NCBI GenBank assembly: GCA_035557635.1
Contig: DATMDR010000032.1
Coordinates: 1 to 64,000 of the forward strand
Direction: 5' to 3'
Origin: VRUE01 sp035557635
GTDB lineage: Bacteria > Actinomycetota > Thermoleophilia > Solirubrobacterales > 70-9
Length of the DNA: 64,000 nt
Shown here: piece after piece, positions 1-8,872 of the stretch
Position numbering within the stretch: position 1 is the stretch's first letter
Layout: each line of letters begins with the position of its first letter
The notes under the pieces: generated by a model
Told to the model about the DNA's origin: nothing
The model's database searches: none
The model's input: the letters and a program-made list of their open reading frames with translations, nothing else
Program-made: the position numbers and the translations under genes

Positions 1-129
1 TCCTCGGCCGAGCGCACCGCGGCGCTACCCGGCTGGCTCGATCACTACAACTTCAGGAGACGACATGGCTCCCTTGGCCATCGACCGCCCGCAGCTCGGC
101 TCGCTGAGCTGGAACAACGTGCTGAGTAA
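1..129 (+). pseudogene. C-terminal end of an IS481/IS3-type transposase (cut by window edge)
   Basis: Frame 1 reads 42 residues to a TAA at 127-129. They include WLDHYNFRRRHGSLGHRPP, which matches the C-terminal integrase-core signature of IS481/IS3-family DDE transposases (W-x-x-x-YN-x-x-R-x-H-x-x-L-G-x-x-P). Only the end is inside the window, so I cannot tell whether the element is complete. It converges on the LCP gene with a 6-nt gap. The family call rests on this motif alone. Confidence 0.7.
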
Positions 130-135
130 CTACAG

Positions 136-1368
136 CTAGCCGTTCAGCAGGCGGTCGACCGCCTGGCGTCGCACCGACTCCGGCACTTCGGTGCTGAACC
201 CCGGGCCTTCGCCGCAGCCTGAGTTCTCGCCCGCGCAGAGCACGTCGGCGGGTGAGCTGCCGCCGATCGCCGCCGCCAGGATCAGCTGCGGCATCGTGAA
301 GAAGCCCATGTCGCTGACGAATGCCTTGGGCGCGTTCCAGCCGATGATCGGGCCCTTGACGAAGTTGTAGGGGAGGCGGAGCGGGTCGGTGAGGCGACCC
401 TTGATGCCGTTGATCACCGCCTGCTGTGCTTCCTGGCGGTCGTAGTCGTCGTAGCCGAGCGTGTAGGCGCTGGCGCCCGGGCCGGGGCATTCGCTCGGCT
501 TGCGGGCGCGCGCGTAGGCGAGAGCCTTTTCGCCGTTGAGGGTGTTCTCTCCCTTGCCGAGCCGCAGGGTGACCCCGCCCTGACCGCCCCCGGCGCCGCC
601 GGAGATGTCGGTACAGAGCTTGACGGGGACGTCGACCTCGACCCCGCCGACCGCGTCGATCAGGTCTTCGAAGCCGGTGAAGTCGACGATCGCGACGTGG
701 TCGACCTCGATGTCGAGGAAGTCCTCGACCGCTTCGATCTGGGCGGCGGCGCCGCCGAAGGCGTAGGCGGCGTTGATCTTCGTCGGCGCCTGGCCGGGGA
801 TCTCGGCGTAGCTGTCGCGGGGGATCGAGAGCTTGCGGAAGGCGCCGCCCCCGGCGCGGATCAGCATCAGCGTGTCGGCGCGGAACTGGCCGACCGAGCA
901 CTCGCCGTGGGGCGCGTCGCCATGGGCCTGCTGCTCGAAGCACTCCTCGGAGGGGGCCGCTTCGGGCTCCTCGGTGTCGGGCGGCCGGGCGTCGGTCCCG
1001 ATCACCAGGATCGTCTGCGCCTGGGGCAGCAGCAGCGGGTTGCCGTGCAGCGCCTCCTTCGCCTCGCCGGAGAGCTTGAAGGACTGCAGCTGGGCGGAGA
1101 CGGCGAAGGCGAGGAAGCTGAGCAGGACCCAGCCGAGGGCGGCGAGCCCGACCCACTTGAGGATCCGGCGGGACGACCGCGGAGGACTGGGAAGGCGCCG
1201 CCGCCGCTCCGGCTCCTCGGGGCCGCCCGGCTGCTTCGGCTCGCGTTTGCCGCGCTCGCGCAGCCCCGAGAGGTCGGGGGAGCGAAACCTGGACAGGAGG
1301 CTTTTGCGGGACCGGTAGACCTTGTAGTCGGGCGGCCCCGAGGGCTGCTGCTCGCCGTTCTCGGGCAT
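136..1368 (-). CDS. LytR-CpsA-Psr (LCP) family cell-wall glycopolymer transferase
   Basis: The 410-residue protein has a basic, proline-rich cytoplasmic N-terminus (about 1-68), one membrane segment (about 70-92, VGLAALGWVLLSFLAFAVSA) and an extracellular LCP domain. LCP hallmarks are the strand ILVIGTDARP, RADTLMLI followed by the arginine-containing SIPRDSYAEIPG, then KINAAYAFGG and a late DR near the end of the catalytic core. LCP proteins attach undecaprenyl-linked polymers to peptidoglycan at the outer membrane face. A cysteine-rich stretch (ECFEQQAHGDAPHGEC) between the first strand and the RADT motif is an unusual insertion and may form a disulfide. The gene is divergent from the ROK kinase gene across 58 bp. 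Start ATG. Confidence 0.88.
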   Translation of the reverse strand: MPENGEQQPSGPPDYKVYRSRKSLLSRFRSPDLSGLRERGKREPKQPGGPEEPERRRRLPSPPRSSRRILKWVGLAALGWVLLSFLAFAVSAQLQSFKLSGEAKEALHGNPLLLPQAQTILVIGTDARPPDTEEPEAAPSEECFEQQAHGDAPHGECSVGQFRADTLMLIRAGGGAFRKLSIPRDSYAEIPGQAPTKINAAYAFGGAAAQIEAVEDFLDIEVDHVAIVDFTGFEDLIDAVGGVEVDVPVKLCTDISGGAGGGQGGVTLRLGKGENTLNGEKALAYARARKPSECPGPGASAYTLGYDDYDRQEAQQAVINGIKGRLTDPLRLPYNFVKGPIIGWNAPKAFVSDMGFFTMPQLILAAAIGGSSPADVLCAGENSGCGEGPGFSTEVPESVRRQAVDRLLNG

Positions 1369-1426
1369 AAAGGGCTAGAAATCATGCCGATGCCCGCGGT
1401 CGCCTGTCTCCAGAGCCTCTCCTGCG

Positions 1427-2386
1427 ATGAGCGCTGACGAGACGATCGGCATCGACCTGGGCGGGACGAAGATGCTCTCCGGCGTCCTCGATTGCGACTC
1501 CGAGGTGCTCTGGGAGGACCGCGAGGCGTCCACCGGCCAGAGCGAGGAGGAGCTGGTCGAGCTGCTCGTCGGAGAGATCGAGGAGGCCCGTGTGGCTCGC
1601 CCGGATGCGGCCGCTGTCGGGCTCGGCATCCCGGCCACCGTCGACCACGAGCGGGGCCTCGCGGTCTCTGCCGTCAACCTCCCGATCGAGAACCTGCCGA
1701 TCCGCGACCTGGTCGAGAAGCGAACCGGGCTGCCGGTCTTCGTCGACAACGACGCCAACGTGGCGGCGCTCGCCGAGTCGCTCTTCGGCGCCGCCCGCGG
1801 CGCCGCGAACGCGGTGATGCTGACGATCGGCACCGGCATCGGCGGCGGCCTGATCCTCGGCGGCGAGGTCTACCGCGGCTCGACCGGCGCGGGAGCCGAG
1901 CTCGGGCACATGGTGATCGACATGGACGGTCCGCGCTGCCAAGGCAACTGCCCGAACCACGGCTGCGTCGAGGCCTACGCCTCCGGGACCGCTCTGGGGC
2001 GCGCCGGTCGCGAAGCCGCCGAGCGCGAGCCGGGCTCGGCGCTGGGGCGGGAGCTGGCCGCGGGGCGTGCGATCGACGGCAGGACCGTGACCGTGGCGGC
2101 ACAGGAGGGCGACGCGACGGCGATCGGCGTCTTCGACCTGGTCGGGACCCGGCTCGGCGTCGCCCTGGCCAGCTTCGCCAACATCTTCGAGCCGGACGTG
2201 ATCGTGATCGGCGGCGGCGTGATCGCGGCCGGCGACCTGCTGCTGGAGCCGGCCCGCCGCGAGCTGCAGGCCCGCGCCCTGCCGCCGATGGATCGCACGC
2301 CCGTGGTCCCAGCGCAGCTCGGCAGTGACGCGGGGATGATCGGCGCCGCCGCGATGGCGCGGCTCGAGCTGGAGCGAGCCGCCTGA
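1427..2386 (+). CDS. glk: ROK-family sugar kinase (probable glucokinase)
   Basis: The 319-residue product opens with the phosphate-binding motif IGIDLGGTK. It has the second ATP motif GTGIGGGLI, the substrate loop GAELGHMVID and the ROK zinc site in CQGNCPNHGCVEAYASG. Length and motif order fit actinobacterial ROK glucokinases, which phosphorylate glucose with ATP in the cytoplasm. Sugar specificity cannot be read from sequence. It is the first gene of a tight operon: its TGA shares one base with the rsmI ATG (TGATG), so translation is probably coupled. Confidence 0.85.
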   Translation: MSADETIGIDLGGTKMLSGVLDCDSEVLWEDREASTGQSEEELVELLVGEIEEARVARPDAAAVGLGIPATVDHERGLAVSAVNLPIENLPIRDLVEKRTGLPVFVDNDANVAALAESLFGAARGAANAVMLTIGTGIGGGLILGGEVYRGSTGAGAELGHMVIDMDGPRCQGNCPNHGCVEAYASGTALGRAGREAAEREPGSALGRELAAGRAIDGRTVTVAAQEGDATAIGVFDLVGTRLGVALASFANIFEPDVIVIGGGVIAAGDLLLEPARRELQARALPPMDRTPVVPAQLGSDAGMIGAAAMARLELERAA

Positions 2387-3213
2387 TGCCGGGCGCGCTG
2401 GTCGTCTGCCCGACCCCGATCGGCAACCTCGACGACGTCACGCCGCGGGTCCGCGACGCGCTCGTCTCCGCCGACTTCATCGCCTGCGAGGACACCCGCC
2501 GCACCGGCTCCCTGCTGGAGAAGCTCGGCATCCGCCCGGCGCCGCCGCTCATTTCCATCCACGAGGGCAACGAACCGGTGCGGGCGAAGGAGCTGGCGCA
2601 GCGGATCGAACGCGGCGAGGTCGTCGCACTGGTTTCCGACGCGGGGATGCCGGCGATCTCCGATCCCGGCTTCCGCCTGATCCGGCGCTGCATCGAACGC
2701 AGCCTCGAGGTGGTCGTGCTGCCGGGTCCCTCGGTGGTGCCGGTGGCGCTGGTCGCCTCCGGCCTGCCGACCGACCGCTGGCGCTTCGAGGGCTTCCTGC
2801 CGAAGCGCTCAGGGGAGATGGAGCGGGTGCTGCGCTCGGCCGAGACCGTGGTCGCCTTCGAGTCGCCGCGGCGGGTCGGCGACTCGCTGGCGGCACTGGC
2901 GGCGATCGCCCCCGACCGGCCGGCAGCCGTCTGCCGCGAGCTCACAAAGATGCACGAGGAAGTCGCGCGCGGCTCGCTGGCCGAGCTGGCGCGCCGCTTC
3001 CGCAGCGACGTCAAGGGCGAGATCGTGCTGGTGATCGGCCCCGCCGCCTCGGAGGACCACGACCGCGACGTCGGCTTCGCCGTCGACGCCCTGCGCCACC
3101 TGGTCCAGTCGGGAGCGCGCCCACGCGCCGCCGCGAGCGTCGTCGCCGCCCTCACCGGCACCCGCGCCAACGACCTCTACCGTGCGCTCACCGGAAGGGA
3201 GCCGCGGCAGTGA
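2386..3213 (+). CDS. rsmI: 16S rRNA (cytidine-1402-2'-O)-methyltransferase
   Basis: The 275-residue protein is a tetrapyrrole-methylase-fold enzyme with the RsmI signature: TPIGNLDDVTPR at the N-terminus, CEDTRRTG, the SAM-binding loop VSDAGMPAISDPG and LPGPSVVPVAL. It 2'-O-methylates C1402 in the ribosomal P site. It sits between ROK kinase and metG with 1-nt and 4-nt overlaps, a translationally coupled arrangement. Confidence 0.93.
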   Translation: MPGALVVCPTPIGNLDDVTPRVRDALVSADFIACEDTRRTGSLLEKLGIRPAPPLISIHEGNEPVRAKELAQRIERGEVVALVSDAGMPAISDPGFRLIRRCIERSLEVVVLPGPSVVPVALVASGLPTDRWRFEGFLPKRSGEMERVLRSAETVVAFESPRRVGDSLAALAAIAPDRPAAVCRELTKMHEEVARGSLAELARRFRSDVKGEIVLVIGPAASEDHDRDVGFAVDALRHLVQSGARPRAAASVVAALTGTRANDLYRALTGREPRQ

Positions 3214-4715
3214 GCTACTACGTCACCACGCCGATCTACTACGTCAACGCGGAGCCGCACCTCGGCCACGCCTACTCGACGATGGCGGCCGACGTGCTCG
3301 CCCGCCACATGCGCCAGCGCGGCGAGGACGTCTTCTTCCTCACCGGCACCGACGAGCACGGCGAGCCGATCGAGACGGCGGCCGAGCGCGAGGGCATCTC
3401 GCCGCAGGAGCTGGCCGATCGCAACGCGGAGAAGTTCCAGGCGCTGATGCCGATCATCGACGCCACCAACGACTTCTTCATCCGCACCTCCGACCCGCGC
3501 CACAAGGAGCGGGTCGCCGAGATCATGCAGCGGGTCTACGACAACGGCTGGGTGACCAAGGGCACCTACGAAGGCTGGTACTGCCCGCGCTGCGCCGACT
3601 TCAAGACCGAGCGCGAGCTCGGCCCCGGCCAGACCTGCCCGATCCACGAGATCCCGCTCGAGCGGGTCAAAGAGGAGAACTGGTTCTTCCGCCTCTCCGC
3701 CTTCCAGGAGCGGCTCGAAGCCCTCTACGCCGAACGCCCCGACTTCGTCGTCCCCGAGTTCCGCCGCAACGAGGCGGTCTCCTTCATCAAGCAGGGCCTC
3801 GAGGACGTCTCGCTCTCGCGGCCGAAGCTGAAGTGGGGGATGGAGCTGCCCTGGGACCCGGGCCAGCGCATGTACGTCTGGTTCGACGCGCTGCTCAACT
3901 ACGTCACGGCGCTCGGCTTCGCCCGCGAGGGCGAGGACCTGACCGAGCGCTACTGGCCCGCCGCGCTGCACGTGATGGCCAAGGACATCCTCAAGTTCCA
4001 CGCGGTGATCTGGCCTGCGCTGCTCTGGGCGGCCGACCTGGAGCCACCGCGACGGATGGCGATCCACGGCTTCCTGCTGATGGGCGAGAAGAAGATGTCG
4101 AAGTCGCTCGGCAACGTGCTCGACCCCTTTGCGGCGATCGAGCGCTTCGGCGCCGACGCGCTGCGCTTCTACTGCTTCCGCGAGGTCAGCTTCGGCCAGG
4201 ACGGCTCGATCTCGACCGCCGGCTTCGAGGCCCGCTACGAGACCGAGCTGGCCAACGACTTCGGCAACCTCGCCAGCCGCGTGCTGGCGATGGTCGACCG
4301 CTACCGCGACGGCGTCGTGCCGGTGGCCGCCGTCGACGCGGTGCTCGAAGAGGACTTCGAAGGCGTGGTCGGGCGCTTCAGCGAGCTGCTCGACCGGGCC
4401 GAGCTGACCCAGGCGCTGGAGGAGGCCTGGAAGCTGGTCCGTCGCCTCAACCGCTACGTCGAGGAGATGCGTCCCTGGGACCTGGCCAAGGACGAGGCCG
4501 ACCCGGAGCGCCTCGACGAGGTCCTCTACAACCTCGCCGAGGGACTGCGGGTGACGACGCTGCTGCTCGTGCCCTTCCTGCCGGCGAGCGGCGAGCGCCT
4601 GCTTGCGGCGCTGGGCGAGGACTCCCGCGCCCTAGCCGAGCTCGGCTCACATCCCGGCGGCCAAGGGGTCGAACGGGTACCGCCGCTCTTTCCCAAGATC
4701 GAGACGCCCGCCTAG
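3210..4715 (+). CDS. metG: methionyl-tRNA synthetase
   Basis: This 501-residue class I aminoacyl-tRNA synthetase has the HIGH-type sequence YVNAEPHLGHAY, the zinc-knuckle region CPRCADFKTERE followed by CPIH, and KKMSKSLGN at about residue 295. It ends with the anticodon-binding helical domain and no appended C-terminal tRNA-binding (EMAP-like) domain, a short form common in actinobacteria. The GTG start overlaps the rsmI stop by 4 nt. The last 51 nt before the final residues (4653-4703) are repeated in diverged form at 8933-8983, and a foreign-looking segment begins right after the stop codon. Confidence 0.95.
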   Translation: MSYYVTTPIYYVNAEPHLGHAYSTMAADVLARHMRQRGEDVFFLTGTDEHGEPIETAAEREGISPQELADRNAEKFQALMPIIDATNDFFIRTSDPRHKERVAEIMQRVYDNGWVTKGTYEGWYCPRCADFKTERELGPGQTCPIHEIPLERVKEENWFFRLSAFQERLEALYAERPDFVVPEFRRNEAVSFIKQGLEDVSLSRPKLKWGMELPWDPGQRMYVWFDALLNYVTALGFAREGEDLTERYWPAALHVMAKDILKFHAVIWPALLWAADLEPPRRMAIHGFLLMGEKKMSKSLGNVLDPFAAIERFGADALRFYCFREVSFGQDGSISTAGFEARYETELANDFGNLASRVLAMVDRYRDGVVPVAAVDAVLEEDFEGVVGRFSELLDRAELTQALEEAWKLVRRLNRYVEEMRPWDLAKDEADPERLDEVLYNLAEGLRVTTLLLVPFLPASGERLLAALGEDSRALAELGSHPGGQGVERVPPLFPKIETPA

Positions 4716-4716
4716 G

Positions 4717-5235
4717 TCAGGCTGCCGGCTCCCAGTAGAAGACCTGTTCCCGGCCCGGGGTGCACAGCACCCGCCCGCTGCTGAGCGCCTGCTCGGTGAT
4801 CATCAGGAGTTCGAAGTGATTGGGATGGAAGGTTTGGATGCACCGGGCGACATCGAAATCGGCGTGCGACAGTAAAGCCGGCGCTCGGCGATCGCCGATG
4901 CCGAGCATGAGCTTGCGGAGCCAGACGTCGAGTACAGGGTCGTACTTGACGCGCACGAGCTTGGCGGCCGGAAGGAGCTCCACGTCTCGAAGGCGGTGGT
5001 GCACGCCATGCTCCATGACGTTCGGGAATTTCTGGTTCAGCCACTCCCGTATGTGGTTGAACGCCGACTCCTCGTTGGGAAAGAAGAGGCAGAGGCGAGC
5101 CCAGGCTTTTCCTGTCGAATCGAAGAGCGACCAGTACGGGATCTCTTTTGGCGCGGATCCGGTGTGGCCACGTCGCAGACCCTCTGGATCCGACTCGAAC
5201 TCCAGGCTTACGGAATCGATCCCACGCTTGGACAT
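4717..5235 (-). CDS. Unknown 172-residue protein
   Basis: No family recognised. The start is well supported: ATG preceded by CTAGGAGGTGCT, a strong ribosome binding site. The protein is soluble, mixed alpha/beta by eye, with an aromatic-rich middle (IPYWSLFDSTGKAW) and no signal peptide or membrane segment. It is divergent from an HTH gene (5412) across a 176-bp AT-richer spacer, an arrangement seen in toxin-antitoxin or regulator-target pairs, but nothing in the sequence proves that. It lies 1 nt from the metG stop, inside the putative island. Confidence 0.6.
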   Translation of the reverse strand: MSKRGIDSVSLEFESDPEGLRRGHTGSAPKEIPYWSLFDSTGKAWARLCLFFPNEESAFNHIREWLNQKFPNVMEHGVHHRLRDVELLPAAKLVRVKYDPVLDVWLRKLMLGIGDRRAPALLSHADFDVARCIQTFHPNHFELLMITEQALSSGRVLCTPGREQVFYWEPAA

Positions 5236-5361
5236 AGCACCTCCTAGCTCGGCGTTGGACGATTATATCAGGCGATGGATGAGCTACGATCTTCTTTGTG
5301 CGCGAATCATGTAGCGCATTTTGTTCATCCCAGTCCTGAAAAATACTTCGGAGGTAGAACA

Positions 5362-5409
5362 ATGAATTTCGCCCTTGACGAAGATTCCGAGGCACTGCGC
5401 TGGAGCTAG
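5362..5409 (+). CDS. Possible 15-residue leader peptide
   Basis: The frame MNFALDEDSEALRWS starts at an ATG with a good Shine-Dalgarno (CGGAGG, 7 nt upstream) and ends at TAG, 2 nt before the GTG of the HTH gene. The strong binding site belongs to this short frame rather than to the HTH gene, which suggests translational coupling through a leader. Its peptide sequence carries no recognisable stall motif. Confidence 0.35.
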   Translation: MNFALDEDSEALRWS

Positions 5410-5411
5410 GC

Positions 5412-5966
5412 GTGGCAACCCCGGAAGACGTCGCGCGCACGCTGAACGAACCGCACGACGCACAACACATACAGCTAATGCTGGAACGAGCCTTGAATCC
5501 AAGGCAGGTCGTACTGCTCCTGGTTGGAGATCTCGGCTTCACGGACGAGGCCATCGCCAAGATGACCGGCGTCCATGAAGGCTCCGTTCGCCGCTGGAGA
5601 TCGAAGGACCCTGAGGTCGGGGACCCGAGGCCTCCGCAGGCGAAGGCCATCGAGCGCATTCGTGCAATTGCCTGGCATTTCGTTCAAAGTCAGGCCATCG
5701 TGGACCTAAGAGGGGTGGGTGCGTGGTTCTCGCAGATCAACCCCGGCCTCGGCGACGGGATCGCGATGGAAGCTCCGGCAGACAGGCCGATGGATGAGGA
5801 GCGCTTCGAATTGCTGATGCGCCTCGCCAAAGAGTTCACCATGCCAGGAGCTGGCATGGCGGTGCAGGGCGGTGCTCAGCCGAGCAGCGAAGTCAAGGGC
5901 GGGGCCCAGATCGCTGGGACCGCCCCGGCCGGCTATGGCCCGCCCGGCTACAAGAAGAAACGCTGA
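5412..5966 (+). CDS. HTH protein resembling Xre/MbcA/ParS-type antitoxins
   Basis: The 184-residue protein has a helix-turn-helix at about 48-66 (FTDEAIAKMTGVHEGSVRRW). The following helical region, VGAWFSQINPGLGDG, resembles the toxin-binding C-terminal domain of MbcA/ParS/Xre antitoxins (W-x-x-x-x-NP-x-LG). Relatives neutralise RES-domain NAD-degrading toxins, but no RES gene is adjacent; the divergent neighbour at 4717 is unrelated by eye. The Gly/Ala/Lys-rich tail is probably disordered. The start is GTG at 5412, just behind a short leader frame. The family assignment is tentative. Confidence 0.55.
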   Translation: MATPEDVARTLNEPHDAQHIQLMLERALNPRQVVLLLVGDLGFTDEAIAKMTGVHEGSVRRWRSKDPEVGDPRPPQAKAIERIRAIAWHFVQSQAIVDLRGVGAWFSQINPGLGDGIAMEAPADRPMDEERFELLMRLAKEFTMPGAGMAVQGGAQPSSEVKGGAQIAGTAPAGYGPPGYKKKR

Positions 5967-6047
5967 GCGCTCCTCTGCGCATGTCGCGGCACCTCCGGCG
6001 ATGTCCAGCCGGAAGTGCCGCGCTGCGTCAACGGCTCGCGATCCCGA

Positions 6048-7799
6048 TCAGGAGCGACCTTGCAGCAGGTTCTCGATCGCGGTGGCTACTTCGCCGACCT
6101 CGACCTCTACCTCCTGCTGCTCCTTTCGCCCTCGCGCCTCGACGATCCCTTCCGAAGCGCGACGGCCGACGACCACCCGCGCCGGGAACCCGACGAGGTC
6201 GGCGTCCTTGAGCTTGGCCCCGGCCCCAGCGGGCTGATCGTCTACGAAGACATTCAGCCCAGCCTCGCGCAGCGACTGTGCTGCGGCCCGTGTGACGGCT
6301 GCTGAGGTGGCATCCTGCTGTCCGACGGAGACCACGGAGACGTCATAGGGCGTCACTGCGATAGGCCAGCAGAGACCGCGCTCGTCGTGAGTCACCTCGG
6401 CAATTGCCTGCAGGAGACGGGTCGTGCCGATGCCGTAGCAGCCCATCCACGGGACCTCCTCGCGTCCGTCAGGCGTGGTGTAGGTCACTTTCAGCTTCTC
6501 GGTGTACTCACGCTGGAGCTGAAAGACGTGCCCTACCTCGATCCCCTTCCTTTCGACCAAGGGTGCGCCGCACTCAGGGCAACCCTGGCCTTCCTGGGCG
6601 AGGTGGACGTCCACGTAGCGAGACGGCAAGGGAATATCGCGACCGAAGTTGGCGTCGAGCGCATGGGTGTCCGATGTATTCACACCGCAAAGGAAGTTCC
6701 GCATCCCCTTCACCGAGCGATCGAACAAGACCCTTGCAACTCCTTTGAGATCGATCGGCCCCGCGTAGCCAACCCGAGCACCGGTCGCTTGCTCGATCTC
6801 CGCCGGAGAAGCGGGCTCGAGCGTGGCACCAAGTGCGGAGGCCAGCTTGACCTCATTGACCGCCAAGTCGCCGCGGATGCAGATGGCGAGAAGATTCTCA
6901 TCGGGATCGGCCGAGCGATCGGCGTATATCACCGTCTTCAGCATGCGCGCCGCGGGAACCTCGGGGAACCGCCGCTCGAGGGCCTCGACCGTGGCGATGC
7001 CAGGCGTCGGCTCGATTCTCAGTGGCGCAGGCTCCGCGGGGTCGGTGGTGGCGAGATCGATTCGACTATCCGCCATCTCGGCGTTGGCACCGTAGTCGCA
7101 GCGCTCGCAGACCAGGAGCGTGTCTTCGCCGGCCTCGGACGTGACCATGTACTCGGCTGATCCGCTGCCGCCGATCGCGCCGCTGTCAGCCTGGACCGCG
7201 AGTACGTTCTCGAGACCCAGGCGCTCGAAGATGCTCGCGTAGATCTCGCGGAAGAGGTCGAACGTGGCCCGCATCTCCTCCTCGCTGGCGTCGTAGCTGT
7301 ACGCATCGCTCATCTGGAATTCTCGGGCGCGCAGCAAGCCCTGGCGCGGCCGGAGCTCGTCGCGGAACTTCGGGCCGATCTGGTGCAGTCGGAGTGGGAG
7401 CTCTCTCCAGCTGCGCAGCTCGGCGCCGACGTGCGCTGTGACGATCTCCTCCGCCGTCGGGGCAAGCCCAAACTCGACCCCGCTGTGATGCTCCGTGGTG
7501 ACGAACATCGTCTTGCTGCTCAGGTAACCGCTCCAGCGGTCGGTGCGCTCCCATAGCTCGCGGGTCTGCAGGATCGGCAGCTGGACGTTGAGGACGCCGG
7601 CATCCTCCATCGCGGAGTAAATGGCATCGCAGATGCGGCGGTGGGCCTTCCAGCCGAGGCTGAGCAGCGAGTGGACCCCGGCGGCGCCGGCGGGGCGCAC
7701 GTACCCCGCGCGCTCCATCAGCGAGTAGCCGCTGGTGACGCCCTGCTCGGTCCCGTTCGGCGACGCGTGCCTTGTCTGAGGGAAGCTCTTCATCGCCAC
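6048..7799 (-). CDS. proS: prolyl-tRNA synthetase, bacterial type
   Basis: The 583-residue class II synthetase has the bacterial layout: N-terminal catalytic core with GYSLMERAGYVRPAGAAG and LQTRELWERTDRW, motif 2 in the region RDELRPRQGLLRAREFQMSD, an inserted YbaK-like editing domain (about 240-400, with IRGDLAVNEVKLASAL), then GCYGIGTTRLLQAIAE and the anticodon-binding domain. The editing insertion hydrolyses Ala-tRNA(Pro). Its start overlaps the HAD gene by 10 nt, so the two are one transcript. Its position inside a putative island raises the possibility that it is a second, acquired proS; the rest of the genome is needed to tell. Confidence 0.93.
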   Translation of the reverse strand: MAMKSFPQTRHASPNGTEQGVTSGYSLMERAGYVRPAGAAGVHSLLSLGWKAHRRICDAIYSAMEDAGVLNVQLPILQTRELWERTDRWSGYLSSKTMFVTTEHHSGVEFGLAPTAEEIVTAHVGAELRSWRELPLRLHQIGPKFRDELRPRQGLLRAREFQMSDAYSYDASEEEMRATFDLFREIYASIFERLGLENVLAVQADSGAIGGSGSAEYMVTSEAGEDTLLVCERCDYGANAEMADSRIDLATTDPAEPAPLRIEPTPGIATVEALERRFPEVPAARMLKTVIYADRSADPDENLLAICIRGDLAVNEVKLASALGATLEPASPAEIEQATGARVGYAGPIDLKGVARVLFDRSVKGMRNFLCGVNTSDTHALDANFGRDIPLPSRYVDVHLAQEGQGCPECGAPLVERKGIEVGHVFQLQREYTEKLKVTYTTPDGREEVPWMGCYGIGTTRLLQAIAEVTHDERGLCWPIAVTPYDVSVVSVGQQDATSAAVTRAAAQSLREAGLNVFVDDQPAGAGAKLKDADLVGFPARVVVGRRASEGIVEARGRKEQQEVEVEVGEVATAIENLLQGRS

Positions 7800-8674
7800 T
7801 CGCCTCCGGCCATGAGCGCCGGCAGGTCGGCGATTGAGTCGATCACGAAGTCCGGACTTCCATCTGCCCCCGCCAGAGTGTCGGAGCGGTACTTGCCGGT
7901 TCGCACCAGCACGCCGGTCATGCCCATCGCCTGGGCGGCGAGCACGTCGGAGCGAACGTCGTCGCCGACCATCAGTGCGCCGGTCAGTTTGATGCCGCCG
8001 CTGACGAGCGCCTGTTCGAAGAACGCTCGCGATGGCTTGCCGATGACTTGCGCCTCGCGGTGCGCCACAGCCTCGATGCCTGGGAGGACACCGCCCACAT
8101 CAAGCGACAGGCCGGTGGCCGACTCCCAGCAGAGGTTCCTGTGCATTGCCACAAGCGGTACGCCTTCGCAGGCGAAACGCAAGATCTTGTTTAGGGCCTC
8201 ATGGCTGAGCCACTTGCCCAGACCGCCAAGCACGATCACGTCGGGCTTGTCGCTGACGAAGACGAGGCCGTCGTCCGCTGAGAACGGAGTCCCTTCGGCG
8301 AAGACCGCGACCCGGGCCAAGTGATGATGGCGACGCAGATACTCGGCGGTGAGGGACGAGGTCGTGACGATGTCTGCGGTGTCGACCGTAAATCCCTTCC
8401 GCTGGAGTTCGTGTGCGAGCTGCTCGCGCGTCTTCGATGAGAGGTTCGAAGCCAGGGAGAAGGGAACCCTCGCTTCCTTGAGCCCCCCGATCACCTCGAT
8501 GGCGCCGGGGAGCGGGCGGCCATTGCCGTCGAGGATGGTTCCTTCGACGTCGATGACCGCCCCGGTTGGCAGCTGGGAGGCTGGGCTCTCAGCTGGCGCT
8601 TCGGAGTCGCCGCTCTGGCGAGATCGATGGCCGGCCCGAGGGACTGAGTCCTGGGTGCCTGTTGGTATAAGCAT
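7790..8674 (-). CDS. HAD-superfamily (class IIA, NagD-like) phosphatase
   Basis: The 294-residue protein starts at an ATG with a textbook Shine-Dalgarno (AAAGGAGG, 7 nt upstream). After a disordered N-terminus of about 35 residues come HAD motif I VIDVEGTILDGNG, motif II SLASN, a cap region and motif IV GALMVGDDVRSDVLAA, giving a NagD/LHPP-type layout. Motif I has Glu where the catalytic acid/base Asp normally stands (DxD to DxE), so activity may be reduced or altered. It is the promoter-proximal gene of a two-gene operon with proS. Confidence 0.8.
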   Translation of the reverse strand: MLIPTGTQDSVPRAGHRSRQSGDSEAPAESPASQLPTGAVIDVEGTILDGNGRPLPGAIEVIGGLKEARVPFSLASNLSSKTREQLAHELQRKGFTVDTADIVTTSSLTAEYLRRHHHLARVAVFAEGTPFSADDGLVFVSDKPDVIVLGGLGKWLSHEALNKILRFACEGVPLVAMHRNLCWESATGLSLDVGGVLPGIEAVAHREAQVIGKPSRAFFEQALVSGGIKLTGALMVGDDVRSDVLAAQAMGMTGVLVRTGKYRSDTLAGADGSPDFVIDSIADLPALMAGGEWR

Positions 8675-8728
8675 GGTGACTTCCTCCTTTGCTGTATGCG
8701 GAATGCGGTGATCAAGGGGGAGTTGGTT

Positions 8729-8765
8729 GGCGGCGCGGATCCTGAGTCCGCGCCGCCACTTTTTT
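8729..8765 (+). terminator. Strong GC hairpin followed by T6 (plus strand)
   Basis: A perfect 11-bp stem (GGCGGCGCGGA with TCCGCGCCGCC, 7-nt loop) is followed by ACTTTTTT, a classic intrinsic terminator on the plus strand. No plus-strand gene precedes it closely. On the minus strand the same hairpin lies in the leader of the HAD-proS operon, so it may block antisense reading into that operon or structure its leader. Confidence 0.6.
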
Positions 8766-8872
8766 CCCTACGACATAGTTATCACCTTATCAAAGTAGAT
8801 GTTGTGTAGCACGTTATGTGAAAACCAACACCAACTCCAGCATCAGTGGATGCCAGGCGCAAGGCTGCTCGC

